Origin: Lentibacillus sediminis
Lineage (GTDB): Bacteria > Bacillota > Bacilli > Bacillales > Amphibacillaceae
DNA length: 64,000 nucleotides
Assembly (NCBI RefSeq): GCF_002763455.1
Contig: NZ_NIXK01000003.1
Coordinates: forward strand, 297,552 to 361,551
Reading direction: 5' to 3'
Below are positions 54,118 through 61,655 of this stretch, piece after piece; position 1 is the first letter of the stretch; every line of letters starts with the position of its first letter. The translations under genes and the position numbers were made by a program. Under the pieces are notes generated by a model. That model was not told the DNA's origin. It was given only the letters and a program-made list of their open reading frames with translations, and ran no database searches.

Positions 54118-54351
54118 TTACCGCGGGTTGCGGCACATGGCCGGAATAAGAAAAATGTCAATAAATAACCATACCCATAAAAATACAAGTGGAATCCAGC
54201 CAATAAACAACCATGTGGTTGCCCAGCCGAAGATGCCTAATAATAATTGGATGATACCTGTACCGACTCGGCCAGTATAAAACCGGTGAATTCCAAGCTG
54301 GCCGAGGAAAAACCATAGAACATAAGCGATTGCGTAACTTTTTTGTGCCAT
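54118..54351 (-). CDS. TM2-domain membrane protein
   Basis: A 77-residue protein with two or three hydrophobic segments. It carries the TM2 signature L-G-Q-L-G-I-H-R-F-Y-T-G-R-V-G-T-G near residues 16-32 and W-L-F-I-D-I-F near 60. AGGAAGAG precedes the ATG. TM2 proteins are widespread small membrane proteins whose function in bacteria is unknown. Confidence 0.85.
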   Translation of the reverse strand: MAQKSYAIAYVLWFFLGQLGIHRFYTGRVGTGIIQLLLGIFGWATTWLFIGWIPLVFLWVWLFIDIFLIPAMCRNPR

Positions 54352-54555
54352 TCTGCTCTTCCTTTCCTATTAAATCCGTTTGCTGCGCTTCTTTGCAAAA
54401 TCATACCAGATTATATTATGTTCTTTCCCGAGATGTTCGTCAAGCATGCGTTTTTTATTGAGCTTTATTTTAATTTGAGGCAGGGTCTCTGTGGAGTGTT
54501 GCCGAATAATACGTTATGCTCATTTTTAAAAGACGATGAGAAAGGGTGACAGGAT

Positions 54556-55437
54556 ATGGATTTGTCTTTTTTGTTTACAGATGCCATTCAGGAAGTGATG
54601 GATTTAAACCCTGGCTATGACGACCATGCCAGTGATGTATGGCTGGTTAAAACAGATCGGCAGGAAGTCGTTGTCCGTACATCCAGAATGACGCAGGAAC
54701 CGGATAATGATTTTTGGTGGGGGTGCAAGCAATTATTCGGGATTGATCCAAGACAGGTGCATAATTTGGCATATGTAAATAATACGTTAAGTGAACGTAC
54801 GCCAATTCCTGTCCCAATGGTTTTAAAGAAGGGAAAGAAACATTCAAGAGAATATGTAGTCGTAGAAAAATTAGAAGGTCAAGCGATGGTGTCTTTTATT
54901 GGGCAGTCATCTACGGTGATGCAAAGTTTGGGAGAAGGGATGGCAAAAATTCATCAGCATCAGGAAAAATATATCGGAAATCCGTCCGGCAGTTTTCAGA
55001 TAGAACTGGGTGTATTTCATAAGTATCTGAGTAAAGTTATGACCCAATTGGTCTCCAAGTTTTATCAAGATGATGAACAAATTCAACGTTTACTTCCAGA
55101 GATAAATAAGCTGCTGGAAGATTTGCCTGCTCCCGAACTTTCCACCTTCGTTCTTGTGGATATAGATCCTACCCAATTTTTATCGAACGGGAATGCCATT
55201 AGCGGGCTGGTTGATACGGAGGCTTATGTGGTTGCCCCAAGAGAATTGGATTTTATTGGGCTGGAGTACGTATTGGATCAGGCTTCTGCAAATGATTTTA
55301 GGAATGGGTATGAAAAGGTCTTGCAAATTCCTGATCTGACGAATTGCAGAGCACCATACCGCTACTTGTATCGATTGCTGTCTGTGCAAGGGGATGTGGA
55401 GATAGATAAGTGGATGGGGTGGGAGGAGTTGTTCTGA
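54556..55437 (+). CDS. Aminoglycoside phosphotransferase-like kinase with altered catalytic loop
   Basis: A 293-residue protein of the APH/choline-kinase fold. The N-lobe has V-V-V-E-K-L-E-G-Q near residue 100. The catalytic loop, usually H-G-D-x-x-P-x-N, reads V-D-I-D-P-T-Q-F near 199, and the metal-binding D-W/F-E is D-T-E near 218. A catalytic Asp is kept but the His and Asn are lost, so activity may differ from APH enzymes. Start ATG follows AAAGGGTGACAGG. Resistance function should not be assumed from the fold. Confidence 0.7.
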   Translation: MDLSFLFTDAIQEVMDLNPGYDDHASDVWLVKTDRQEVVVRTSRMTQEPDNDFWWGCKQLFGIDPRQVHNLAYVNNTLSERTPIPVPMVLKKGKKHSREYVVVEKLEGQAMVSFIGQSSTVMQSLGEGMAKIHQHQEKYIGNPSGSFQIELGVFHKYLSKVMTQLVSKFYQDDEQIQRLLPEINKLLEDLPAPELSTFVLVDIDPTQFLSNGNAISGLVDTEAYVVAPRELDFIGLEYVLDQASANDFRNGYEKVLQIPDLTNCRAPYRYLYRLLSVQGDVEIDKWMGWEELF

Positions 55438-55623
55438 TCGTATATAGCCTGCCAATTGGTATTTCACAAATGTAATAATGACTTTGGCTCTATTGCTTTT
55501 TGAATTATAATCGTTGGGCAATTTATCTACCTTTACCTAAGGAAGTTGAAAAAATGTTTGAGGATCGCTGACATGTGAAATTATCATTTAAACAGCAATT
55601 TTTAACAAAGGTGGTATAACATA

Positions 55624-55758
55624 ATGGCAGATAAGCAAAATAAGCATAATGAAGATTCACCGGAACAACTAAAGAAAGAGAAGGATCCTGAGCGGGATAT
55701 CGAACCGCAGCGGGAACAAGGCACGGAATCGAAAAAGCAAAAGAACGAGAAAAAATAA
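55624..55758 (+). CDS. Small charged peptide, unknown
   Basis: A 44-residue peptide, M-A-D-K-Q-N-K-H-N-E-D-S-P-E-Q-L-K-K, ending K-K-Q-K-N-E-K-K. AAAGGTGGTAT lies before the ATG and a strong terminator begins right after the stop. The compact unit suggests a real gene. Composition resembles other tiny hydrophilic proteins in this window (44275, 56584). Confidence 0.55.
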   Translation: MADKQNKHNEDSPEQLKKEKDPERDIEPQREQGTESKKQKNEKK

Positions 55759-55800
55759 AAGGGGGGAGGCCGCCAGATTTGGCGCAGCCTCCCTTTTTTG
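55759..55800 (+). terminator. Terminator
   Basis: GGGAGGC(CGC) and GC(GCA)GCCTCCC form a GC-rich stem (GGGGGAGGCCGCC with GGCGCAGCCTCCC), followed by TTTTTT. Confidence 0.85.
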
Positions 55801-55813
55801 GAGGGCAAGCTCT

Positions 55814-56554
55814 ATGTATGAGGATATTTTACAAAGCAAAACACATCGTACAAGCCTACTGCCCTCAGGCCCATGGCTGATGACCCAAAAATGGGAGCAT
55901 TTGTTATTCGCCCATTATGAAGTGAACCCGCAAGTTTTGAAACCGCACCTTCCTCCGGGGCTGGAACTGGATACGTATGATGGCAGGGCATGGATGACAG
56001 TCATTCCTTTTCGGGTAAGCGGCATGCGGCTTCGGGGGACGCTTCATATTCCTTATCTTCATACATACCTGGAACTGAATGTTCGCACGTATGTCAAAAA
56101 AAATGGCCTCTCAGGGATATACTTCTTCAGTCTCGATGCAGACAAACTTCCCGCAGTGCTGGGTGCCCGGGTCCTCACGCTGCCTTATTTTTCTGCCACT
56201 ATGGCTATGAGCGAAAAAGCAGGCGCCTATCGTTTTATCAGCGAGCGCAAACATGGAAGGAATGCGGTAATTGACTGCAAATACAAGCCGACAGGGGAGT
56301 CATATTTTCCAAAAAAGGACAGTCTTGCAAGCTGGCTGCTGGAACGCTACTGGTTGTGGACCTATAAGCGTGGAGTTTTATTCAAGGGAGGCATCCATCA
56401 TAAACAATGGGATGTTTATCATACATCAGCCGATATCAGCGGGGGAAACCTTTTTCCATTTGCTCCCGCGCCTGATATCTCATCTTCTGTGTTACTCCAT
56501 TATGCGGCTGCACGGCGAGTGCTGTTTTGGAAAGTTAAAAAAGAAAAACAGTAG
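55814..56554 (+). CDS. YqjF-like protein (DUF2071)
   Basis: A 246-residue protein of the DUF2071 family. Family landmarks are W-E-H-L-L-F-A-H-Y-E-V near residue 27, L-P-P-G-L-E-L-D-T-Y-D-G near 46, V-I-P-F near 63, E-L-N-V-R-T-Y-V near 87 and P-Y-F-x-A-T-M near 124. It is predicted to fold as a beta-rich, acetoacetate-decarboxylase-like barrel. Function unknown; B. subtilis YqjF is the likely relative. The start ATG lies after GGAGGGCAAG. Confidence 0.85.
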   Translation: MYEDILQSKTHRTSLLPSGPWLMTQKWEHLLFAHYEVNPQVLKPHLPPGLELDTYDGRAWMTVIPFRVSGMRLRGTLHIPYLHTYLELNVRTYVKKNGLSGIYFFSLDADKLPAVLGARVLTLPYFSATMAMSEKAGAYRFISERKHGRNAVIDCKYKPTGESYFPKKDSLASWLLERYWLWTYKRGVLFKGGIHHKQWDVYHTSADISGGNLFPFAPAPDISSSVLLHYAAARRVLFWKVKKEKQ

Positions 56555-56583
56555 GCGAAAAGTGGAGATTTCGCCTGCTGTTT
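56551..56583. terminator. Terminator between convergent genes
   Basis: GTAGGCGAAA and TTTCGCCTGC form a stem around AGTGGAGA, overlapping the YqjF-like stop. It ends genes from both sides. Confidence 0.65.
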
Positions 56584-56754
56584 CTATTTACCGCTTGGAT
56601 CATATTCGTCCTGCACCAGCCTGGTGACGGTGGTCGTTTCCCCGTTTTCCTTTTCTGCTTTTGTGGCTTGTTCCCCGAATGCATCTTCCTCGTCTATACC
56701 CGGGGCGGCTGTCGGGTGAGAGGATTTGTTTTGTTTACGTTTCTTATCAGTCAT
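56584..56754 (-). CDS. Small hydrophilic peptide, unknown
   Basis: A 56-residue peptide beginning M-T-D-K-K-R-K-Q-N-K-S-S-H-P-T-A-A-P-G and ending V-Q-D-E-Y-D-P-S-G-K. GACAGGAGGAATTGAAA gives a strong ribosome site upstream of the ATG. It reads in the direction opposite to YqjF and lies beside a YjcZ-like gene. Function unknown. Confidence 0.55.
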   Translation of the reverse strand: MTDKKRKQNKSSHPTAAPGIDEEDAFGEQATKAEKENGETTTVTRLVQDEYDPSGK

Positions 56755-56890
56755 TTTCAATTCCTCCTGTCAGGCTTATTTTGTCTGGTGGGTGAGGGAT
56801 TATGTAAAAAAACCTGTCTGTCGATAGACAAACAGGCTGCAGCTCTCTTTTTCCGGAAAGGATGGTTCCAAAACGAAAGAGCTAAGGTTT

Positions 56891-57013
56891 CTAGTACCAC
56901 GCTGCGCCGACAATAATAAGAAGGATGAACAATACGACAATCAGCGCGAAACCTTGACCGTATCCGCCGCCATGGCCGCCATAGCCACATCCGCATCCAT
57001 ATCCGTAGCCCAT
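56891..57013 (-). CDS. YjcZ-family sporulation-related membrane peptide
   Basis: A 40-residue peptide: Gly/Tyr/Cys-rich start [16 protein letters not shown] then the hydrophobic [16 protein letters not shown] ending A-A-W-Y. The [16 protein letters not shown] segment is the signature of the YjcZ/SscA family of small spore-associated membrane proteins. GGAAAGGAGGGATC precedes the ATG. Confidence 0.88.
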   Translation of the reverse strand: MGYGYGCGCGYGGHGGGYGQGFALIVVLFILLIIVGAAWY

Positions 57014-57198
57014 AAGATCCCTCCTTTCCAGGTGATTTAGAAATGCGCTCCATAATTATAAAAAGCCTTCATTGCAGACTGATGAGCTGCTCCTTTTACA
57101 CAACCATAATTGTGTTTACAATACTGTATGTTTTTGGCCTATGTATGCTATGGGCAGTATCCCATTTTTCATGATTTTCTCCCAGATATTCTGCAAAT

Positions 57199-57232
57199 AA
57201 AAACGGTACCTCACAAACGAGAAGGTACCGGC
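57199..57232 (-). terminator. Terminator of the Hsp20 gene
   Basis: CGGTACC and GGTACCG arms 7 bp long with a 13-base loop; the minus-strand continuation is GTTTTTATTTG. Confidence 0.7.
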
Positions 57233-57237
57233 TGCTA

Positions 57238-57657
57238 TTACTCAATATCAATAAAATTCCTGTTTTCATTGTCTTTCGGGATGGAAATTTTCAGGATTCC
57301 ATCACGGTATTCGGCGGTTACATCTTTTTTGTCAGCTTCAAAAGGAAGGTTGATCCAGCGTTCCATCCGCTCACGGGAGACTTCCTTTTTGGGCTCTTGA
57401 TCGACGGCCTCCTGATCCACAGCGATTCGCAGCTGATTCCGCACAAGTTCTATCTCAATCTGCTTTCGCCTGATGCCAGGAAGTTGCGCTACCACTACGA
57501 AAGCGTCCCGCCTTTCATATGTCTGCACCTCAAAAGGGCGGCGGTTAAAAAATGAATGGAAGTTTTTTGAGGAATCATTGAAAAAGCCGTCTATTTCCTT
57601 CATCAAGTTTGAAAAAGATTCATTAAACCGATTGTGCTGATTGCGGTTTGCACTCAT
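57238..57657 (-). CDS. Small heat-shock protein (Hsp20/alpha-crystallin family)
   Basis: A 139-residue protein with an alpha-crystallin domain in about residues 45-139: F-V-V-V-A-Q-L-P-G near 52, I-x-L-x-V-type strands and the end D-G-I-L-K-I-S-I-P-K. ATG 57657 lies six bases after GAGGTG; the GTG at 57666 is inside the ribosome site. It could be a general holdase or a spore coat Hsp20 such as CotM/CotP; the nearby YjcZ-like gene makes the latter worth considering. Confidence 0.85.
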   Translation of the reverse strand: MSANRNQHNRFNESFSNLMKEIDGFFNDSSKNFHSFFNRRPFEVQTYERRDAFVVVAQLPGIRRKQIEIELVRNQLRIAVDQEAVDQEPKKEVSRERMERWINLPFEADKKDVTAEYRDGILKISIPKDNENRNFIDIE

Positions 57658-57835
57658 GCCGTTCACCTCTTTTTAAGTTGTTATATTAATACTTTATGCA
57701 ACGGCCATTAGTGTTGACATTTTATTTAGCCGGAGATACACTTAATTCAACAATGTTGAATATAAATAGATAAAGTTGAATAAATTGAAAACAAAAGCGT
57801 AGCGAGGCCAGCGAGAATTATTTTTCAAGTTGATT

Positions 57836-57849
57836 TGTAAGCGCATTCT
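57836..57849 (+). promoter_or_regulatory. Possible CcpA (cre) site upstream of HMG-CoA lyase
   Basis: TGTAAGCGCATTCT fits the 14-base cre consensus with one mismatch. It lies about 48 bases before the HMG-CoA lyase start. Carbon catabolite control of a leucine or ketone-body degradation gene is plausible. Confidence 0.45.
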
Positions 57850-57896
57850 TTTCTTTATTCGTTTAGCGCTGGCCATCAAAATAAGGAGGGAGAAAG

Positions 57897-58802
57897 ATGA
57901 CACACTGGCCGGATTTTGTACAGCTAAAGGAAGTAGGTCCCAGAGACGGTCTGCAGAATGAAAAGCGCTCCATATCGACGGATGACAAGGTGGCGTGGAT
58001 CAATATGGTCTCGGATTCAGGGGTCCGGGAAATTGAATATTCCTCGTTCGTCCATCCGAAATGGATCCCGAATCTGGCGGATGCAAGGGAAGTCGGGAAG
58101 CGGATACGAAAAAACCCGGATGTCTTTTACTCGGCACTTGTGCCCAACCAAAAAGGGCTGGAGCATGCCCTGGAAGCGGGTATTGATGGAGCTTCCGTGT
58201 TTATGTCGGCAAGTGAAACGCATAATAAAAAAAATATCAATAAGACAATAGGCGAAACCTATCCAGTGCTTCGCGAGGTGATTAGGGATGCAAAACAGGA
58301 AGGCAAACATGTCACAGGCTATATCTCTACCGTATTCGATTGTCCTTATGAAGGGAAAATCATGCCTGAAAAAGTGATTCGGGTATGTGAGCAATTGCTG
58401 GAATACGGGGTAGATGATCTTTCACTCGGAGACACGATTGGTTCAGCTGTTCCAACCCAGGTGGAGCGGCTGCTTGAAGTCCTGCTCGCCCGTTATCAGA
58501 AAGAGAAGCTGATTATGCATTTTCATGACACAAGAGGGATGGCGATCGCCAATATTATGCGCTCCCTGCAGTACGGTCTGAGTCGGTTTGACAGCTCACT
58601 GGGCGGTCTTGGCGGATGTCCGTATGCACCGGGAGCAGCCGGTAATGTCGCAACCAATGATGTGCTTTATTTACTGCACGGATTGGGAATCAAAACCGGG
58701 ATCCAGGAAGATAAAATTCAGGAAGCGTCTGTGTTCATCCAGGATAGACTGGGCAAGGTGCTGCCGAGTAAAAGCCTTGCCTACCATTTGAGCACGGCTT
58801 AG
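57897..58802 (+). CDS. Hydroxymethylglutaryl-CoA lyase
   Basis: Splits HMG-CoA into acetoacetate and acetyl-CoA, the last step of leucine breakdown. A 301-residue HMGL-like TIM barrel with K-E-V-G-P-R-D-G-L-Q at residues 11-20 (catalytic Arg and metal-binding Asp), H-F-H-D-T near 203 and the active-site Cys loop G-G-L-G-G-C-P-Y-A-P-G near 233-243. ATG follows AAGGAGGGAG. In B. subtilis this is YngG in the yngJIHGFE leucine operon; here it is a single gene followed by a regulator gene. Confidence 0.92.
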   Translation: MTHWPDFVQLKEVGPRDGLQNEKRSISTDDKVAWINMVSDSGVREIEYSSFVHPKWIPNLADAREVGKRIRKNPDVFYSALVPNQKGLEHALEAGIDGASVFMSASETHNKKNINKTIGETYPVLREVIRDAKQEGKHVTGYISTVFDCPYEGKIMPEKVIRVCEQLLEYGVDDLSLGDTIGSAVPTQVERLLEVLLARYQKEKLIMHFHDTRGMAIANIMRSLQYGLSRFDSSLGGLGGCPYAPGAAGNVATNDVLYLLHGLGIKTGIQEDKIQEASVFIQDRLGKVLPSKSLAYHLSTA

Positions 58803-58887
58803 ACAGTCATGTACCCTTGACGGGAAAGTGGCACTATTCTATGATTAAAAACATATATGCCACTTTTTCGCCAAAGGAGAGATTCCA

Positions 58888-59448
58888 ATAAACCTCGATC
58901 ATATCGGAAAAAAAATCAAACAAATGCGGCTGCGTTCAAAAAAAACACAGCAGCAGATTGCCGATGAATGCGGCATTTCGAAAAGTCTGCTGTCGAAAAT
59001 TGAAAACGGGCAAACCGCTTCAGCCGTCGCTACCTTATCAAAAATCAGTGAAGCACTGAACGTTCCTCTCTCCTGGGTGCTCGAAGATAAGATGGAACAG
59101 GATCTTGTTTTGCTCCCGAAATCGAGCAGGGAAGCGAAAATCGGTGACGAAAACATGGGCTATTCCTATGAGCTTCTTGCCAACCGCTCTCAGTTTAACG
59201 GAGTAGAGCCAACGATCGTGCATGTTACGCCAAAGGATGTCAATGTTCGCAGGGAGGCCTACACGCATTCTCAGGATGAGTTCATTTATATTCTGGAAGG
59301 ATCCATCCATTTATTTTATGACGGACGTGAACATTACATGGAAAAGGGCGACACGGCGTTTTTCCAAGGATCCAAGGCCCATTTATTTGTACCTGTCGAT
59401 AACGCTGGAGCGCAGGTGTTAACATTATTTATTGATGGGCAGCTGTAA
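58888..59448 (+). CDS. XRE-cupin transcription regulator, apparent ATA start
   Basis: A helix-turn-helix (Q-Q-Q-I-A-D-E-C-G-I-S-K-S-L-L-S-K-I-E-N-G near residue 25 of the full form) plus a C-terminal cupin domain (residues 110-186) with Y-T-H-S-Q-D-E-F-I-Y-I-L-E-G. The first ATG is at 58924, but twelve codons upstream, N-L-D-H-I-G-K-K-I-K-Q, form the normal start of this family. They follow ATA at 58888, seven bases after AAAGGAGA. No ATG, GTG or TTG is in place, so ATA may be the start codon. The cupin may sense a small metabolite; the target could be the HMG-CoA lyase gene. Confidence 0.8.
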   Translation: MNLDHIGKKIKQMRLRSKKTQQQIADECGISKSLLSKIENGQTASAVATLSKISEALNVPLSWVLEDKMEQDLVLLPKSSREAKIGDENMGYSYELLANRSQFNGVEPTIVHVTPKDVNVRREAYTHSQDEFIYILEGSIHLFYDGREHYMEKGDTAFFQGSKAHLFVPVDNAGAQVLTLFIDGQL

Positions 59449-59467
59449 AATGGAAATGAAAAGCAGC

Positions 59468-59514
59468 CAAAAAATGCACTCCTTAACCAAAAGGGAATGC
59501 ATTTTTTTATTGCT
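59468..59514 (+). terminator. Terminator after the XRE-cupin gene
   Basis: AAAAAATGCACTCCTT and AAGGGAATGCATTTTTTT make a stem with a short loop and a T run. Confidence 0.75.
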
Positions 59515-59542
59515 TAGTAAATTATGACTCATTACATATTGT

Positions 59543-59840
59543 GGATAACCAGGGTTAAGGGTGCCCCCGCCAGCTCCAGCGCCCAGCGACTAGTGGACTT
59601 CCCTCACCTTCGTACGATAAGTCAACATCGGCTCGAAGTTAAAGGAAGGCCGACTAAAACCGGCCTTTGCGGCCAACGTCGGCATACCCCTTTTGCAGGG
59701 GCATGTTTCCTTTATCTCCTCCGTAGGAATGATCAGCTAAATTCGCCGCTTTGCGCGGCAACGCTGATCCACCTGGCATGGCCAGGCGCAGCCCATACGT
59801 CGCTGAACGGGCGCTTCCGCTTTTGTTATTAGCAAAAAAA
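59543..59840 (+). repeat. Highly structured intergenic repeat C (multi-branched)
   Basis: GCGCCCAGCGAC at 59579-59590 can pair with GTCGCTGAACGGGCGC at 59799-59814, closing a domain of about 236 bases. Inside are AAAGGAA with TTTCCTTT, GGCCGAC with GTCGGC, CCCC with GGGG, GATCAGC with GCTGATC (enclosing GCCGC/GCGGC), and CCTGGC with GCCAGG. From memory, similar elements recur between genes of Bacillaceae. A 102-codon frame across it has no coding features. A structured RNA or mobile repeat are both possible. Confidence 0.8.
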
Positions 59841-59972
59841 CCCCGTCACTCTGCAGATTCAACCCCTCAATTCATGACAAATTTCAAATTATTCTTGTAC
59901 TTAACCGGAAAATAAGGTATATTAATGATTATATTTTTCGTCAAATTACATCAACAGAGGGGGATTTCATCA

Positions 59973-61565
59973 ATGAAAATGTCGAAACATTCACTATTAA
60001 TGGTGGCGGTGATAGCACTGTTTGCGATCATGCTTACCGCTTGTGCAAGTGAACCAGAAGAAGCCGGAAGCGCTCCGGCAGGCGGAGAAGGGGAAGGCGG
60101 CGGTGACCTGCAAATTGCCGTATTGTCAGATGCGATATCACTGGATCCGACAGGTGCGAACGATGTGCCTTCATTTAACGTGCAGTACAACATTTTTGAA
60201 ACACTAGTACGTCATGATGAAAATATGGAACTGCAGCCTGAACTGGCTAAAAGCTGGGAAAATATTGACGAAAATACTTGGGAGTTTAAGCTGCAGGAAG
60301 GAGTTACTTTTCATGATGGCAGTGAATTTAATGCCGAAGTAGTAAAAGCGAATCTTGAGCGTGTGCAGGACCCTGATGTCGCTGCACCTGCTGGCTATCT
60401 GCTTGAAATGATTGAAGAAATAGAAGTGGTGGATGAGTATACAGTACGGCTGACAACGGAATATCCATTTGGAGGACTGCCGGCACATTTGGCACATCCG
60501 ACAGCAGGAATGGTTTCCCCGGAACAAATTGAAGCGGATTATGCTGCGATGGAAGAAGGAAATGAGCCGGGAAGTGTGATTAATCAAACCCCGATTGGCA
60601 CGGGATATTTTAAATTTGATGAATGGGTGCCTGGACAGCACGTTCGCCTGGTGAAAAACGAGGATTACTGGAATGGCCAGGCAAAACTGGATTCCGTTAC
60701 CTTTAAAGTGGTCCCGGAAGATCTTACCCGGATTGCTGAACTGGAAACGGGGACTTCTCATATTTCCAATCCGTTAAGCCCATCGGACGTAGAGCGTATC
60801 GAGAGCGCGGAGGGACTATATGTCAGTCGTCAGGGCAGCGTTTCACTGGACTACATTGGCTTCAATATGAATAAAGAACCTTTTAATGACAAACGCGTTC
60901 GCCAGGCGATTTCCATGGCGATTGATAAAGAACAGATTCTGGAAGGAATTTATAACGGTGTCGGAACACCGGCAGCCGGCCCGCTGGCGCCTAATGTGTT
61001 TGGCTATGACGAAAACCTTGAAGGGCTGGAACATGATCCGGAGAAAGCTAGAGAGCTGTTGGCTGAAGCGGGGTATGAAGATGGTTTTCAGACTACAATT
61101 TGGACCAATGACAGCCGGGAGCGGATCGATATGGCAACAAATGTACAGGCCCAACTGGAGGAGTTTGGTATTGAGGTGGAGATAGAAGTATTCGAATGGG
61201 GCGCTTATCTGGAAGCGATCGGCAATGGTGAACATAACATGTTTGTGCTTGGCTGGTCGAACGCTACCGCCGATGCCGACAACGGCCTGTATCCACTTTT
61301 TCACTCGGATAACCACGGGTCTGCAGGAAACCGTACATTTCTTGCAAATGAAGAAGTCGATGCCCTAATTGACCAAGGCAGAAAAGCATCGGATGAATCA
61401 GAACGTCTCGAAATATACAGTGAGGTGCAGCAGAAGCTTGTGGATCTTGCACCGATGGTTTATATGCTGCACCAGGAATACCTTCTTGGCGTAAGAGAAG
61501 AAGTAAAAGAGCTGAACCAGCTGCCGACAAAAATGCTGGAATTGAAGGATGTTTATATAGAATAG
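59973..61565 (+). CDS. Peptide/nickel-type ABC transporter substrate-binding lipoprotein
   Basis: A 530-residue extracytoplasmic solute-binding protein of family 5 (OppA/DppA/GsiB group). The signal is lipoprotein-like, with hydrophobic residues to A-I-M-L-T-A-C near 22-24; a Glu/Gly-rich linker follows. Family marks are D-A-I-S-L-D-P near 50, L-A-K-S-W near 90, F-x-L-x-x-G-V-T-F-H-D-G near 105-115 and R-Q-A-I-S-M-A-I-D near 310. ATG 59973 follows AGAGGGGG. No permease or ATPase genes lie beside it, so it uses a transporter encoded elsewhere. Confidence 0.9.
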   Translation: MKMSKHSLLMVAVIALFAIMLTACASEPEEAGSAPAGGEGEGGGDLQIAVLSDAISLDPTGANDVPSFNVQYNIFETLVRHDENMELQPELAKSWENIDENTWEFKLQEGVTFHDGSEFNAEVVKANLERVQDPDVAAPAGYLLEMIEEIEVVDEYTVRLTTEYPFGGLPAHLAHPTAGMVSPEQIEADYAAMEEGNEPGSVINQTPIGTGYFKFDEWVPGQHVRLVKNEDYWNGQAKLDSVTFKVVPEDLTRIAELETGTSHISNPLSPSDVERIESAEGLYVSRQGSVSLDYIGFNMNKEPFNDKRVRQAISMAIDKEQILEGIYNGVGTPAAGPLAPNVFGYDENLEGLEHDPEKARELLAEAGYEDGFQTTIWTNDSRERIDMATNVQAQLEEFGIEVEIEVFEWGAYLEAIGNGEHNMFVLGWSNATADADNGLYPLFHSDNHGSAGNRTFLANEEVDALIDQGRKASDESERLEIYSEVQQKLVDLAPMVYMLHQEYLLGVREEVKELNQLPTKMLELKDVYIE

Positions 61566-61655
61566 CAGCTGGAGAAACCAGATGAATGAAAACCGAGCGG
61601 AACGGGCCTGCTTCTTATGCAGCCCGTAATCCGCTGACATATGAGGAGATTTTCA

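Noticed and set aside
59524..59832. 102-codon plus-strand frame
   Set aside because: It lies on the structured repeat C; stems explain the sequence and there is no ribosome site.
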